Shown here: one piece after another, positions 9,247 to 18,532 of the stretch
Layout of the letters: each line of letters begins with the position of its first letter
Numbering within the stretch: position 1 is the stretch's first letter
Source: OM182 bacterium MED-G28
GTDB taxonomy: Bacteria; Pseudomonadota; Gammaproteobacteria; Pseudomonadales; Pseudohongiellaceae
Reading direction: 5' to 3'
DNA length: 64,000 nucleotides
NCBI GenBank assembly: GCA_002457215.1
Contig: NTJZ01000001.1
Coordinates: forward strand, 349,589 to 413,588
The notes under the pieces: model-generated
What the model was told of the DNA's origin: nothing
Database searches by the model: none
Seen by the model: the letters and a program-made list of their open reading frames with translations, nothing else
Position numbers and translations under genes: made by a program

Positions 9247-10668
9247 TTAAGGAGAAAGTTCCAAGGCCATCGTCGTGCCCTGGCCTTCGCGAATTATGCG
9301 AATTGGAACAAATCCCGAGGCAGGTAATTGATTCGCGATTTCTTCAAATTGCTCTGTAGAAGTAATGTCTCGCCGATTCAGGGCTACGATTACATCACCT
9401 TCTACCAAGCCTGCTTCACGACCAGGTCCTTCTACAATTTCAGCAATTCTTACACCTGAAAGACCAGTAACCTGTTTAGTTTCTACACTGAGCTCGTTGA
9501 CTTTGAAGCCTAGTGGATTTCCTCTATCTCGTGCCGGCTCAGGTGAAACTGTGGCGACAATATTGGTTGGCGAACTGCCAAGTTCAACTGTTCGAGTAAT
9601 TAACTCACCATCGCGAAAGATCAATACTTCAGCTTTAGTACCTGGGCGGTACTGCCCAACATAAAAAGGCAAGTCTGTGTAGTACTCAATCTCGTGATCA
9701 TTGAAATCTAGAATAATATCTTCGTTGCGTATACCACTTATAGCCGCGGGAGATTCCGGTTGTACTTCATCAACAAAAGCACCCCTAGGTCTTTCCATAC
9801 CAAAAATTTCAGCCAACGCATAATCTACTTCACGCATGCGAACGCCTAACAACCCTCGTTCCACGCGCCCATTCTCACGCAATTGAGTAACAACGTTTAA
9901 GGCAACATTACTTGGAATTGAAAAGGAAATTCCATTTGATCCACCGGTACTGCTTAGTATTTGTGAATTTATACCTACCACTTCACCATCGAGATTAAAT
10001 AATGGTCCACCAGAGTTACCTTGATTAATCGCTACGTCAGTTTGAATAAATGACATGTAATTGTAAGAAGACCGGCCGGGAACAGAGCGGCCTTGTGCGC
10101 TAACTATTCCAGCAGCAGCTGAAAACTCTAAACCAAAAGGAGAACCTATTGCCAATACCCAGTCACCAACTCGCAATATATCTGAGTCACCAAACTCCAC
10201 AAAAGGTAAATCACCGGCACCTATTTTCAGAAGGGCTAAGTCAGATGGTTCGTCTAAACCGATTACCTCAGCATCGAAAACTCTGCGATCATTTAAGTGC
10301 ACCTGGATTTCGTCAGCGCCAGCTACAACATGATTGTTGGTAATCACGTAACCATCCTCAGAGATTACGAAGCCAGAACCCACAGCACCGCGTTGACGCA
10401 TTTCGGGGATTCCTTCAATGTCGAGATCCGGTTCTTGTCCTGGGTTGAGACGGCGCAACAAATCTTCCAATTCCTGATCCGCAACAGGTGATCGGGACCC
10501 AACGGAACGAGTTGTCGAGATCTCAACGATTGATGGCGCATTTTGCTCTACCAAATCAGCAAAATTCGGTAACTCAGCTGCACCTAAATAGGCGGTTCCC
10601 AGCAGAAAAACGCCACCAGCTGCTAGTGTAAGAAAGAATGTAAATCGATTCTGTAACAACAATCTCAT
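9247..10668 (-). CDS. mucD: Periplasmic Do-family serine protease (MucD/DegP type)
   Basis: Trypsin-like HtrA protease/chaperone that degrades misfolded envelope proteins. Residues 1-31 form a signal peptide or anchor ending near GAAEL. The catalytic triad is His113 (ITNNHVV), Asp143 (SDLALLKI) and Ser219 (NQGNSGGPLF). Two PDZ domains follow: about 265-355 (RGLLGVRMREVD) and about 375-465 (GVRIAEIVEGPGREAGL). At 473 residues it matches Pseudomonas MucD. It sits between rseA and lepA, as in algU-mucABCD, but mucB and mucC are missing. Its product would relieve or monitor the envelope stress sensed by the sigma factor upstream. Confidence 0.93.
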   Translation of the reverse strand: MRLLLQNRFTFFLTLAAGGVFLLGTAYLGAAELPNFADLVEQNAPSIVEISTTRSVGSRSPVADQELEDLLRRLNPGQEPDLDIEGIPEMRQRGAVGSGFVISEDGYVITNNHVVAGADEIQVHLNDRRVFDAEVIGLDEPSDLALLKIGAGDLPFVEFGDSDILRVGDWVLAIGSPFGLEFSAAAGIVSAQGRSVPGRSSYNYMSFIQTDVAINQGNSGGPLFNLDGEVVGINSQILSSTGGSNGISFSIPSNVALNVVTQLRENGRVERGLLGVRMREVDYALAEIFGMERPRGAFVDEVQPESPAAISGIRNEDIILDFNDHEIEYYTDLPFYVGQYRPGTKAEVLIFRDGELITRTVELGSSPTNIVATVSPEPARDRGNPLGFKVNELSVETKQVTGLSGVRIAEIVEGPGREAGLVEGDVIVALNRRDITSTEQFEEIANQLPASGFVPIRIIREGQGTTMALELSP

Positions 10669-10873
10669 AAGTTGGTTCCGTTTAGTTGGGAGTAATCCTG
10701 CTCGTGTACCCAGTCTGACCGTTCTGCTTGTAGCACCTTAATACTTGTTTCAAAGAGAATAAGTGGAAAGCGTAACTTTACCATAGTGCAGGTTTAAACT
10801 CACAACCTGTAATCATTGTGAATTCCTATCGTGGCAGGGTGCTAGGGGGTCTTGGTGCAGGTTATAGAAGAGA
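10669..10873. other. 205-bp gap where mucB/mucC would be expected
   Basis: In Pseudomonas the rseB-like mucB and then mucC lie between mucA and mucD. Here no open frame of useful length fills the interval on the minus strand, and I found no GAACTT-type sigma-E promoter in it. It is therefore either a leader of mucD or the scar of a deletion. Confidence 0.6.
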
Positions 10874-11443
10874 CTATTGCTGTTCTTCTCTAGTTTGAAG
10901 CTCATTGACCAGCCTATACAGAGGCGAGTCTTGGATGTGGTCCACATGAGGCGGTTCTGCCTCATCAATCTCAATTCGATTAATGTATTGCTGCAACAGC
11001 AGTTGGGCTTGGGGATCGACCTCAAAAGAGACATTCTCTGCAACTAAGCTTGACTTTGGAACTGATGACTGCAAAGAAGGCAATTGATCCTGATTGGCGA
11101 GTTCCGGCGTTGGCACTGAATTAAGATTAGATCGAACTGTAAACAAGAATACTGCGGCAACTGAAGCAGCAATCGCTATTTTCGTAAGGTTTTGCTGCCA
11201 ACCGGGAAAGTGCTGGCGTTTTAAGGGAGCCTCCATAGCAATTTGCTGTTGAATGTTTTGGTTGAAATTGGCATTTACCGGCACAGCATTTTCATGGAGC
11301 AAAGCTTGCACCAAGCTATATCGCTCCCAAGACTCGGCTATCCCTGAATTTGTCCCATAGGATTTAAGCAATCGACGCAATTCAAGCTCGTCCGCTTCAT
11401 TGTCTAACAGGGCAGACAACGTTTCCTTATCATTCTGACTCAT
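10874..11443 (-). CDS. rseA: Anti-sigma-E factor RseA/MucA
   Basis: Single-pass inner-membrane protein that sequesters the sigma factor encoded upstream until regulated proteolysis. The ATG at 11443 is preceded by AGAGG at a proper distance; an upstream in-frame Met at 11497 has no such site, so 189 residues are annotated. Residues 1-50 form the sigma-binding anti-sigma domain (ETLSALLDNEADELELRRLL, SWERYSLVQALL). A transmembrane segment lies at about 88-104 (KIAIAASVAAVFLFTV). The remaining 85 residues would be periplasmic. No RseB-type partner gene follows, so stress sensing may differ from E. coli. Confidence 0.88.
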   Translation of the reverse strand: MSQNDKETLSALLDNEADELELRRLLKSYGTNSGIAESWERYSLVQALLHENAVPVNANFNQNIQQQIAMEAPLKRQHFPGWQQNLTKIAIAASVAAVFLFTVRSNLNSVPTPELANQDQLPSLQSSVPKSSLVAENVSFEVDPQAQLLLQQYINRIEIDEAEPPHVDHIQDSPLYRLVNELQTREEQQ

Positions 11444-11513
11444 GCTGTACCTCTTTCCAGCCACCCTACTGTCATAAACATTGGCAGCTTTGTGCAACTG
11501 TGAAATTTATTTA

Positions 11514-12083
11514 TCACAACAAATCTCGAATCTTTTTATCGATTGCTTCCCTGGCTCTAAAAATCCGAGATCTTACAGTCCCGACTGGGCAATCCATAAC
11601 CTCAGTAATGTCTTCGTAACTCAACCCTGAAAATTCACGCAAAGTGAAAGCAGTGCGCAAATCTTCAGGTAAATCTTCTACAGCAGTGTTAATAGCCTGT
11701 TTTAATTTTTCCGTGGCCAAACTACCTTCAGGGTTTTCAATCTCCCTTAGCACGGTTCCTATTTCACTGACCTCAGCTTCGTCAACATCCAAGTCACTCG
11801 CCGGCGGCCTTCTGTTCCTGGATACCAAATGGTTTTTAGCCGTATTTACAGCTATTCGATAGAGCCAGGTATAAAACGCGCTGTCTCCACGAAACAAAGG
11901 TAGGGCTCTATAAGCCTTTATAAATGCCTCCTGGCAAACATCCTCCGCTTCCTGTGCATCATGTACAAATCGGCCGACCAGCGCTGCGACTCGGTGTTGG
12001 TACCTAAGAACGAGCATGTTAAACGCATTCTTGTCCCCAGCTAACACCCTATCAACTAAACGTTGATCAGTATCCTCTGCCAT
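11514..12083 (-). CDS. rpoE: RNA polymerase sigma factor RpoE/AlgU
   Basis: ECF sigma factor for the extracytoplasmic stress regulon. The 189 residues contain region 2 (YQHRVAALVGRFV, then EAEDVCQEAFIKAYRAL, with YTWLYRIAVNTAKNH for -10 recognition) and region 4 (LPEDLRTAFTLREFSGLSYE, then VGTVRSRIFRAREAI as the -35-binding helix-turn-helix). GGAG lies upstream of the ATG. A sigma-E-like promoter is visible about 70 nt before the start codon, consistent with autoregulation. It is divergent from nadB, the same arrangement as in Pseudomonas and E. coli. Confidence 0.96.
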   Translation of the reverse strand: MAEDTDQRLVDRVLAGDKNAFNMLVLRYQHRVAALVGRFVHDAQEAEDVCQEAFIKAYRALPLFRGDSAFYTWLYRIAVNTAKNHLVSRNRRPPASDLDVDEAEVSEIGTVLREIENPEGSLATEKLKQAINTAVEDLPEDLRTAFTLREFSGLSYEDITEVMDCPVGTVRSRIFRAREAIDKKIRDLL

Positions 12084-12153
12084 TCATTCCATCTCCGTTA
12101 ACACTGATGCCTGTCTAACTTACTACCGGGAACAAATGAGCGAATCCTCTCAA

Positions 12154-12180
12154 ATAGACAATTAGGCGAAGCAAAAGTTC
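12154..12180 (-). promoter_or_regulatory. Sigma-E (AlgU-type) promoter of rpoE
   Basis: On the minus strand GAACTT (12175-12180) is followed after exactly 16 nt by TCTAT (12154-12158). This is close to the AlgU/RpoE consensus GAACTT-N16/17-TCtgA. The predicted transcript would start near 12147, leaving a leader of about 64 nt before the rpoE ATG. Position and orientation fit positive autoregulation. Confidence 0.72.
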
Positions 12181-12336
12181 TCAGATATTAAAAAAATATG
12201 TCACTATCTCACAACAGTACCGCGTATCAGGCTTTAATCATGCAAGACTGAATTAGAAATTGGTGATAAAAACATCGTTTTTAACTACTGCTAACAACCA
12301 AACTGCATACCATCCATACGGTATAAAGCCTTAATC

Positions 12337-12365
12337 TTGTCTTTAATTAATCCAATTAGTTTAAT
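12337..12365 (+). promoter_or_regulatory. Possible sigma-70 promoter of nadB
   Basis: TTGTCT (12337-12342) and TTTAAT (12360-12365) are separated by 17 nt. Each hexamer is close to consensus, but the start point would leave only about 10 nt of leader before the nadB ATG and the region is AT-rich, so a chance match is possible. Confidence 0.3.
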
Positions 12366-12381
12366 ACTTCCAATAAGTTAA

Positions 12382-14031
12382 ATGAATAAGACCTTGTCAC
12401 TTTTAAGCAATCAGACAGACCTGCTGATCATCGGAAGTGGGGCCGCCGGATTGACATTAGCCCTGCGCAGTGCAGACTTTGCCCGGATAACAGTACTTAG
12501 TAAAGGTGATCTACGCGAGGGAGCCACTTTCTATGCGCAGGGTGGCATCGCTGCCGTACTGGATGAATCAGACAGTGTCGATTCCCATGTAGAAGATACA
12601 GTAATAGCCGGCGTAGGACTCTGCCACCGAGCCATTGTTGAGCAAGTGGTGGAAAAAAGCGCAGATGCTGTTAGTTGGTTAGTAAGACAAGGTGTGCCGT
12701 TTACAACTAAACCCATAACACGCGATATGAATCCTCGGTTATCAGAAGAGGTGGCAGAGTTGAGCTCTCTGCATCTCACTCAGGAAGGCGGCCACAGCCA
12801 TCGGCGCATCATTCATGCCACGGATGCCACCGGTAAAGCGGTGTTTGAAACCCTGCAGAGAAAGGCTGAAGCGCACCCTAACATTAAATTACTTGAAGAG
12901 TGTACTGCTGTGGATTTAGTGACACAAACCCCCAAGGGTAGCTCTAGACCCGTCTGTGTGGGTGTCTACGTGTTAAATCAAGAAACGGCTAAAGTTGAAA
13001 CAATTAAGGCTAAATTCGTTGCCCTTGCGACCGGAGGTGCCAGTAAGGCCTATCTTTACACCACCAATCCAGATGGAGCCAGTGGTGATGGTATTGCCAT
13101 GGCATGGCGTGCTGGTTGTCGCGTGGCCAATATGGAATTTAATCAATTCCACCCAACTTGCCTCTATCACCCGCACGCCAAATCATTTCTTATCACAGAA
13201 GCATTACGGGGAGAAGGCGCGAAGTTGGAATTGCCTGACGGCTCTCGTTTTATGCCAAGATTTGACTCAAGGGAAGAATTAGCACCAAGAGATATTGTTG
13301 CTCGCGCGATTGATTTCGAAATGAAGCGCCTTGGTTGTGACTGTGTTTACCTGAATATTAGTCATCAGCCTTCAGAATTTGTGAAGGAACATTTCCCAAC
13401 AATATATCAGCGCTGTTTAGAATTCGGCATCGATATCACACAAGAAAGAATACCAGTCGTGCCGGCAGCCCACTATACCTGTGGCGGTGTAGTTATTAAC
13501 GCCACCGGCGAAACTGACATCGAAAACCTGTACGCAATTGGAGAAACTTGTTTTAGTGGATTACATGGTGCCAATCGAATGGCAAGCAATTCATTACTTG
13601 AATGTTTCGTTGTAGCCTTTGACGCGGCGACCGACATTCAAGAAAAATACAAAGCCACCGAATTTGCTTCAGCAGTGCCCGAGTGGGATGAGAGTCGCGT
13701 CACTGAGTCTGATGATGAAGTTTTGGTTTCTCATAATTGGGATGAGATTCGCCGTGTTATGTGGGACTTTGTTGGCATAGTGCGCAACAGTAAGAGACTT
13801 AATCGCGCCGAGCGGCGCATTAAATTGCTAAGAGAGGAAGTAAGAGACTATTACGTCAAGCACCCCGTGACCAACGATAATCTTGAACTTAGAAATCTTG
13901 CTCTTGTCTCGGAACTAATTATAAATTGTGCATTGCAACGCAAAGAAAGCCGGGGACTGCATTTTAATCTCGATTACCCTAATACTCTTGAAGAAGCTCA
14001 AGACACCATCCTTTCTCCAAAAAAACACTAG
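12382..14031 (+). CDS. nadB: L-aspartate oxidase
   Basis: FAD enzyme that oxidises L-aspartate to iminoaspartate, the first step of de novo NAD synthesis. The 549-residue protein has the N-terminal dinucleotide motif [15 protein letters not shown], the flavin segment [13 protein letters not shown], the substrate-site stretch [17 protein letters not shown], the capping-domain motif AHYTCGGV and the C-terminal helical domain (about 435-549). The HxxGR pattern [14 protein letters not shown] is characteristic of the succinate dehydrogenase/NadB flavoproteins. It is divergent from rpoE. nadA is not in the window. Confidence 0.97.
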   Translation: MNKTLSLLSNQTDLLIIGSGAAGLTLALRSADFARITVLSKGDLREGATFYAQGGIAAVLDESDSVDSHVEDTVIAGVGLCHRAIVEQVVEKSADAVSWLVRQGVPFTTKPITRDMNPRLSEEVAELSSLHLTQEGGHSHRRIIHATDATGKAVFETLQRKAEAHPNIKLLEECTAVDLVTQTPKGSSRPVCVGVYVLNQETAKVETIKAKFVALATGGASKAYLYTTNPDGASGDGIAMAWRAGCRVANMEFNQFHPTCLYHPHAKSFLITEALRGEGAKLELPDGSRFMPRFDSREELAPRDIVARAIDFEMKRLGCDCVYLNISHQPSEFVKEHFPTIYQRCLEFGIDITQERIPVVPAAHYTCGGVVINATGETDIENLYAIGETCFSGLHGANRMASNSLLECFVVAFDAATDIQEKYKATEFASAVPEWDESRVTESDDEVLVSHNWDEIRRVMWDFVGIVRNSKRLNRAERRIKLLREEVRDYYVKHPVTNDNLELRNLALVSELIINCALQRKESRGLHFNLDYPNTLEEAQDTILSPKKH

Positions 14032-14093
14032 CAAAATACAATACCTAGATAAAATGCATTTAACTTAAAACACTTGAGAGCAGAGCAGTCAGG

Positions 14094-14372
14094 CTAGTTT
14101 GATCCATTATTGTGCGCTAAGATTTTCGCAATGATAAGCCGGAACCTGCTATCTTGAGGAATGGTTGTACCCATTAGCCACGCGAATAGATCTTGGTCTT
14201 CTTCATCCAGAAGCTGTTCATATAACAGTTGTTCCTGGTAGGGCAAATCGCTGAAAACTTCTTGAGCAAAAGGCACCAGCAATAGATCAAGTTCCAACAT
14301 TCCACGGCGGCTATGCCAGAAAATCTTTTGCTTATCGAGTTTTTGCATATGATAATTCGTCACTGAAGCCAT
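14094..14372 (-). CDS. sdhE: FAD assembly factor SdhE
   Basis: Small cytosolic protein that promotes covalent flavinylation of succinate dehydrogenase (SdhA) and fumarate reductase. The defining motif RGMLELD (about residues 23-29) matches RGMxExD, and the acidic DLFAWLMG segment matches the family. The 92-residue call includes a short N-terminal extension; an internal Met at residue 9 gives 84 residues, nearer the E. coli length, but neither start has a clear Shine-Dalgarno. It is divergent from ygfZ across 97 bp and convergent with nadB, the order found in Pseudomonas. Confidence 0.92.
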   Translation of the reverse strand: MASVTNYHMQKLDKQKIFWHSRRGMLELDLLLVPFAQEVFSDLPYQEQLLYEQLLDEEDQDLFAWLMGTTIPQDSRFRLIIAKILAHNNGSN

Positions 14373-14469
14373 TATAGTAGCTGTTGGTAAACGGTAACTG
14401 AAACGCCCTTTATTTGTAATAGTCTAATTAGGAAATTTTAAAGATTCTCTCGGAGAAACTTAAAGTAAA

Positions 14470-15393
14470 ATGAACGTCATAAATTTGAATAACTATCAAT
14501 TCGTTAGGGCTTCAGGACCTGATTCAAAACAATTTTTGCAGGGCCAATTAAGCTGTAATATGGAATCTCTGAAGATTAATTCAAGTCTGACCGGGGCACT
14601 GTGTAATATAAAAGGCCGCGTTGTAAGTGATTTCCAAGTTGCCTTGATTGATGATGATTGTCTATTACGCACAACCAGTAAAATAGCCGATGTCATAATT
14701 CAGACGTTGGCAAAGTATGCAGTTTTCTCAAAAGTCGAACTTAGCAACGATAAGTCAGTCCTGCAGGTGTTTGGTTTAATTGGACCTGAATCAGTCAATT
14801 ATCTACAAGAAAAATTCGGCGTTCTGCCTGAATATCCCGGAAATTGCGTGAACAATGAACTCGGGACTCTGATCCGTTCGCCGGGCACCGTCGCCCGCTT
14901 CGAATTTTGGTGCAAAGACGAAGCAATGATTACTGAAATTGCTAATCAGACTGTAAGCGGTCATGCCTCAAACCAGTGGCAGCATGAAGATGTTCGAGCG
15001 GGAATAGTTCATATAGATACCACTCGGTCCGAAGACTACACACCTCAGCTTCTAAACTACGATATCTCAGGTGTAATAGACTTCAACAAGGGTTGTTATA
15101 CGGGCCAAGAAGTTATCGCTCGCATGTTTTACCGCGGCAAACCTAAAAAGCGCTTATATCTTTTGGCAAGTGACAATCCATTAAATTCGGAATCTAAACT
15201 GCTACAGCTCAACGCCGACGATATTAAGCCCGCGGAAATTCTCTCTATAGGAAACTCTGCTGAGGATTCTGGCGAACCAAGTTTGGTTCTGGCCATTCTT
15301 GACACCGAAGCAGTAGAGGGAGACTGGAAATTTGCTTTGTCTGATCACTCCGAATCTTTCCTGCAAATTCAATCCTTACCATACTCTGTATAA
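14470..15393 (+). CDS. ygfZ: tRNA-modifying, folate-binding protein YgfZ
   Basis: Folate-dependent protein of the GcvT fold involved in Fe-S cluster enzyme maintenance and in the methylthio modification of tRNA. The signature KGCYTGQEVIAR, containing the conserved Cys, is present at about residues 214-225. The N-terminal half shows the GcvT-like segment DSKQFLQGQLSCN. Length (307) is usual. The neighbouring sdhE also serves flavin/Fe-S respiratory enzymes, and the divergent pair is conserved in gammaproteobacteria. Confidence 0.93.
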   Translation: MNVINLNNYQFVRASGPDSKQFLQGQLSCNMESLKINSSLTGALCNIKGRVVSDFQVALIDDDCLLRTTSKIADVIIQTLAKYAVFSKVELSNDKSVLQVFGLIGPESVNYLQEKFGVLPEYPGNCVNNELGTLIRSPGTVARFEFWCKDEAMITEIANQTVSGHASNQWQHEDVRAGIVHIDTTRSEDYTPQLLNYDISGVIDFNKGCYTGQEVIARMFYRGKPKKRLYLLASDNPLNSESKLLQLNADDIKPAEILSIGNSAEDSGEPSLVLAILDTEAVEGDWKFALSDHSESFLQIQSLPYSV

Positions 15394-15460
15394 TAGCGGA
15401 GAAAAAATTCTTCCATTTTTGATGAATTTTTTAGCCGCTTTCTTAACACTCCAACATTAG

Positions 15461-15537
15461 TGGTGTCCCCAGCAGGAGTCGAACCTGCAACCTGCCCCTT
15501 AGGAGGGGGCTGCGCTATCCAGTTGTGCCATGGGGAC
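15461..15537 (-). tRNA. tRNA-Arg (anticodon CCU)
   Basis: Read on the minus strand, the 77-nt gene has acceptor stem GTCCCCA/TGGGGAC, discriminator A and an encoded CCA. The anticodon stem GCCCC/GGGGC encloses the loop CTCCTAA (anticodon CCT, decoding AGG), and the T-arm GCAGG-TTCGACT-CCTGC is intact. One D-stem pair is imperfect. It stands alone, with no integrase or attachment-site repeat nearby. Confidence 0.95.
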
Positions 15538-15615
15538 ATGGGGTTTTCAGGGTGATGGTACCATCCGTGCCTTACCATAGCCCCTTTCCGAGAAGCATTC
15601 TAACACCATAAAAAG

Positions 15616-15771
15616 CTAGCCAAACATAGAAAAACCAAGCAACGTAATAATAGAAATAGCAATTACGGATATAACAAGGCTAACCAATATAGATGCGCAA
15701 AAGGCCTTAAAAGTTAACCAAAGTATCTCTCCAAATGGAACGTCTATGCTGGTAATTCTTACATCGCTCAT
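15616..15771 (-). CDS. Small single-pass membrane protein (51 aa)
   Basis: ATG at 15771 with a purine-rich GAGAAGAGGGCGAG just upstream opens 51 codons. The N-terminal half is soluble (MSDVRITSIDVPFGEILWLT) and the C-terminal half is one hydrophobic helix of about 25 residues (SILVSLVISVIAISIITLLG). The pattern of a short amphipathic start, a Pro-Phe-Gly turn and one helix is seen in uncharacterised small gammaproteobacterial membrane proteins; I cannot assign a function. It is divergent from elaA and follows the reading direction of the tRNA downstream of it. Confidence 0.65.
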   Translation of the reverse strand: MSDVRITSIDVPFGEILWLTFKAFCASILVSLVISVIAISIITLLGFSMFG

Positions 15772-15904
15772 AATCTCGCCCTCTTCTCAATTGATAGTAG
15801 TTTCAGTTTTTGGAGATGCGCAGTATTCCAATGAAGCGGCAGACCGTCAACGAAGTTCTATGATAATGTTCGCGCCTTGCTAACCTCGCATGATCAGGCT
15901 ATGA

Positions 15905-16360
15905 ATGTCTAAGTTTCAATTTAGGACTCAAAAATTTAACACGCTTAATGTAAATGAGCTGTATTCGCTGCTCCGACTTCGTTCTCAGGTATTTGTCGTT
16001 GAGCAAGAATGTATCTACCAAGATATTGATGATTTTGATCAAGATGCGATCCATGTATGCGGACATAACGATGGCGAGATAGTCGCTTATTCGAGGCTGT
16101 TAGCTCCCGGGATCAAATATGTGGGCTCATCCATTGGGCGAGTATTAACTAAACAAACAGCCCGTGGTACTGGATTAGGCAAGGCCCTTTTAGAAGAATC
16201 TATAGTTCAATGCCAACAAGAATGGCCGGAAGCGGATATAAGTCTATCTGCACAAAAATATTTAGAGAAGTTCTATAGCGGCTTTGGTTTCGAGACCGAA
16301 TCTGCCGCTTATATGGAAGATGGTATGCCTCATATCCAAATGACTAAGAAAAGCTCCTGA
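15905..16360 (+). CDS. elaA: ElaA-family GNAT N-acetyltransferase
   Basis: Predicted acetyl-CoA-dependent acetyltransferase of unknown substrate. The 151 residues begin with the ElaA-specific region LYSLLRLRSQVFVVEQEC, followed by YQDIDDFDQDAIHV. The GNAT core has the acetyl-CoA pyrophosphate loop RGTGLGKALLEESI (motif A) and ends with the LEKFYSGFGFETES motif B. ElaA proteins are widespread in proteobacteria but poorly characterised. It stands alone and is convergent with putP. Confidence 0.88.
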   Translation: MSKFQFRTQKFNTLNVNELYSLLRLRSQVFVVEQECIYQDIDDFDQDAIHVCGHNDGEIVAYSRLLAPGIKYVGSSIGRVLTKQTARGTGLGKALLEESIVQCQQEWPEADISLSAQKYLEKFYSGFGFETESAAYMEDGMPHIQMTKKSS

Positions 16361-16606
16361 CAACATCTACTTAGCTGACCACCCCTTGATTATTAAATAT
16401 TAGAACTCAACCTGGTTGTTGTCTTCTAAAAAAATTAGCAAAAACATCGAGAAGCAAGAATATCTGCTAATACTTATCCAACATTCGAAACTGTAGAAAA
16501 TAAAATTTCGCAAAATTAGAGGATGAGGCTGACAGGATCATTCAAGCTCAGAAATTAAAGGCTTTAATTATTCACAAAAATAAATCCCCTGGAAACGACG
16601 ACATGC

Positions 16607-18085
16607 TCAGTAGTCGCTTGCTGCCAAACTGTCTTGAACATCGTCATATTGGCTCAATATTGACTCATTTTGTTCGAGCTTAAAGAGATTTACAAATACT
16701 ATCGAGAGTGAAGAAAACAGAAAGCCAGGAACGATTTCATATAATTCGAACAAGCCACCGGAAAGATTCGACCAGACTACAACTGTAACTGCCCCAACAA
16801 CCATTCCGATAACTGCGCTAATTGCCGTCATACTTCGCCAAAAAAGAGAGAAAATTATAACCGGGCCAAAGGCTGCCCCAAATCCAGCCCAGGCATAACT
16901 GACTAATTCTAAAACCCGACTATTTCGGTCACTAGCAATAGCTAGCGCCAGCAAGGCGATAACAACGACTGCGATTCTACTAACTAATAATAACTCCTTT
17001 TCCGACGCCTTTGGTCTGACGAATACCCTATAAAAATCTTCACTGATAACGCTTGATGAAACCAGTAACTGTGAATCAATAGTCGACATAATGGCGGACA
17101 ATATAGCGGCTGTAATTATTCCGGCAATCCATGGATTGAAAAGGCTCTGACTCAATATAATAAATACGGTTTCTGGGTTAGCCAAAGGTTGACCTACAAA
17201 ATATGTTATTCCTGCTAACCCGGTAGAAACTGATCCAAACAAAACAACCACCATCCAGCTCATGGCTATCCATTTTGAAGAGTTCAGTTTTTGTGGATCC
17301 TCGACCGCCATAAAGCGCGCAAGGATATGAGGTTGTCCAGCATAACCAAGACCCCACGCGATTAACGAAATAAATCCAAGCAAAGTCAAATTGGCGAACC
17401 AATTAGTATTTTCTGAATTAATTTGCTCCAGTTGGTCCAGCACAGTACCCGCACCACCAGCCTCATTTATGACAGCTATTGGCGTTATTAACAAAGCAGC
17501 TAACATAAGCATTGCCTGAAAAGCATCAGTCCATGCCACTGCAAGAAAGCCACCAACAAAGGTGTAGACAACAATAATAAATGCACCTGCTAACAAAGCG
17601 AGGGAGTATTCCAAGCCAAAACTACTTTCAAAAAGAATGGCTCCGCCCACTAAACCAGACGCCGTATAAAACGTAAAAAATAATAAAATAACTAAGGCAG
17701 AAATGACGCGTAGCACCCTACTCTTATCATTAAATCGATTTTCGAAATAATCTGGAAGTGTTAATGAGTTGTTCGCCCGCTGACTATATAATCTCAGTGG
17801 TTTCGCAACAAGCAACCAATTGCAGTAAGCCCCTATAACCAAACCTATTCCAATCCATACTTCGCTTATACCACCCAAATAAATAGCGCCAGGTAATCCT
17901 AATAAAAGCCATCCACTCATATCTGAGGCGCCTACACTCAACGCGGTAACGACTGAGCCCAATTTCCGGCCGCCAAGGATGTAGTCACCTAAACTGTGAG
18001 TGCGCTTGTAAGCCTTGACTCCCAAGAAAAGAATCAACAATAGATAAACAAGAAAAGCAATTAGAAGAGGGGGATCAAAGATCAT
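16607..18085 (-). CDS. putP: Sodium/proline symporter PutP
   Basis: Inner-membrane Na+-coupled L-proline uptake carrier of the SSS family. The 492 residues are consistent with about 13 transmembrane helices. The family stretches GASDMSGWLLLGLPGAIY (TM2, Na+ and substrate site), GWLGYAGQPHILAR-like GLGYAGQPHILARFMA and SAIMSTIDSQLLVSSS (TM8, Na+ site) are intact. No putA is nearby, so the proline may be used for nutrition or osmoprotection with the catabolic gene elsewhere. The 246 bp between it and elaA hold no recognisable element. Confidence 0.94.
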   Translation of the reverse strand: MIFDPPLLIAFLVYLLLILFLGVKAYKRTHSLGDYILGGRKLGSVVTALSVGASDMSGWLLLGLPGAIYLGGISEVWIGIGLVIGAYCNWLLVAKPLRLYSQRANNSLTLPDYFENRFNDKSRVLRVISALVILLFFTFYTASGLVGGAILFESSFGLEYSLALLAGAFIIVVYTFVGGFLAVAWTDAFQAMLMLAALLITPIAVINEAGGAGTVLDQLEQINSENTNWFANLTLLGFISLIAWGLGYAGQPHILARFMAVEDPQKLNSSKWIAMSWMVVVLFGSVSTGLAGITYFVGQPLANPETVFIILSQSLFNPWIAGIITAAILSAIMSTIDSQLLVSSSVISEDFYRVFVRPKASEKELLLVSRIAVVVIALLALAIASDRNSRVLELVSYAWAGFGAAFGPVIIFSLFWRSMTAISAVIGMVVGAVTVVVWSNLSGGLFELYEIVPGFLFSSLSIVFVNLFKLEQNESILSQYDDVQDSLAASDY

Positions 18086-18532
18086 TTACTGTCGTGCCTG
18101 TCAGATTGTGCATGAATTGACTTATTATTCCTCGTTAATCCTATATCAATAAACAAACTATTTGGAACAGCAGGTTTGCTTAGCTGATTCTTCGCTTAAA
18201 TACCTAACGAACTCCTTGTCTAGACGATTAACACATATGCAATACATTCGTCGTCTTTGTCCAGGATTGCGCTACACTCATCGACTAGAACGGCGAAAAC
18301 TTTTACTTCTAATCAATTCGATGAAGCTTCAATATCATCCGTCGCAATGTTGATAAAACCCTGTTCTCTTGCAATTTCCTCCTAATAGCTTTTTGGAACA
18401 CTCTGGCGGTTTCCGTTGCAGAAACGATGAAACTCTAACGGCTGTTCTCCTCATCAAAATCAAGCGGACAAAGCCCAGGAAACCCGCAACTAAAAACCAG
18501 CTATTAAAGAGCAGGAGCCTGAACTAAATATT
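18086..18532. other. Non-coding stretch between putP and the Fe-S regulator
   Basis: About 450 bp with short, unconvincing open frames on both strands and no tRNA, terminator or long repeat that I can see. The right end becomes strongly AT-rich and leads into the operator region of the downstream regulator. Confidence 0.6.

Noticed and set aside
10813..11043. Minus-strand open frame of 76 codons across the 3' end of rseA
   Set aside because: It is in a different frame from rseA and shows no similarity to RseB or any other family.
15461..15537. tRNA-Arg as a possible integration site
   Set aside because: No integrase, no duplicated 3' end and no change in gene character follow it.
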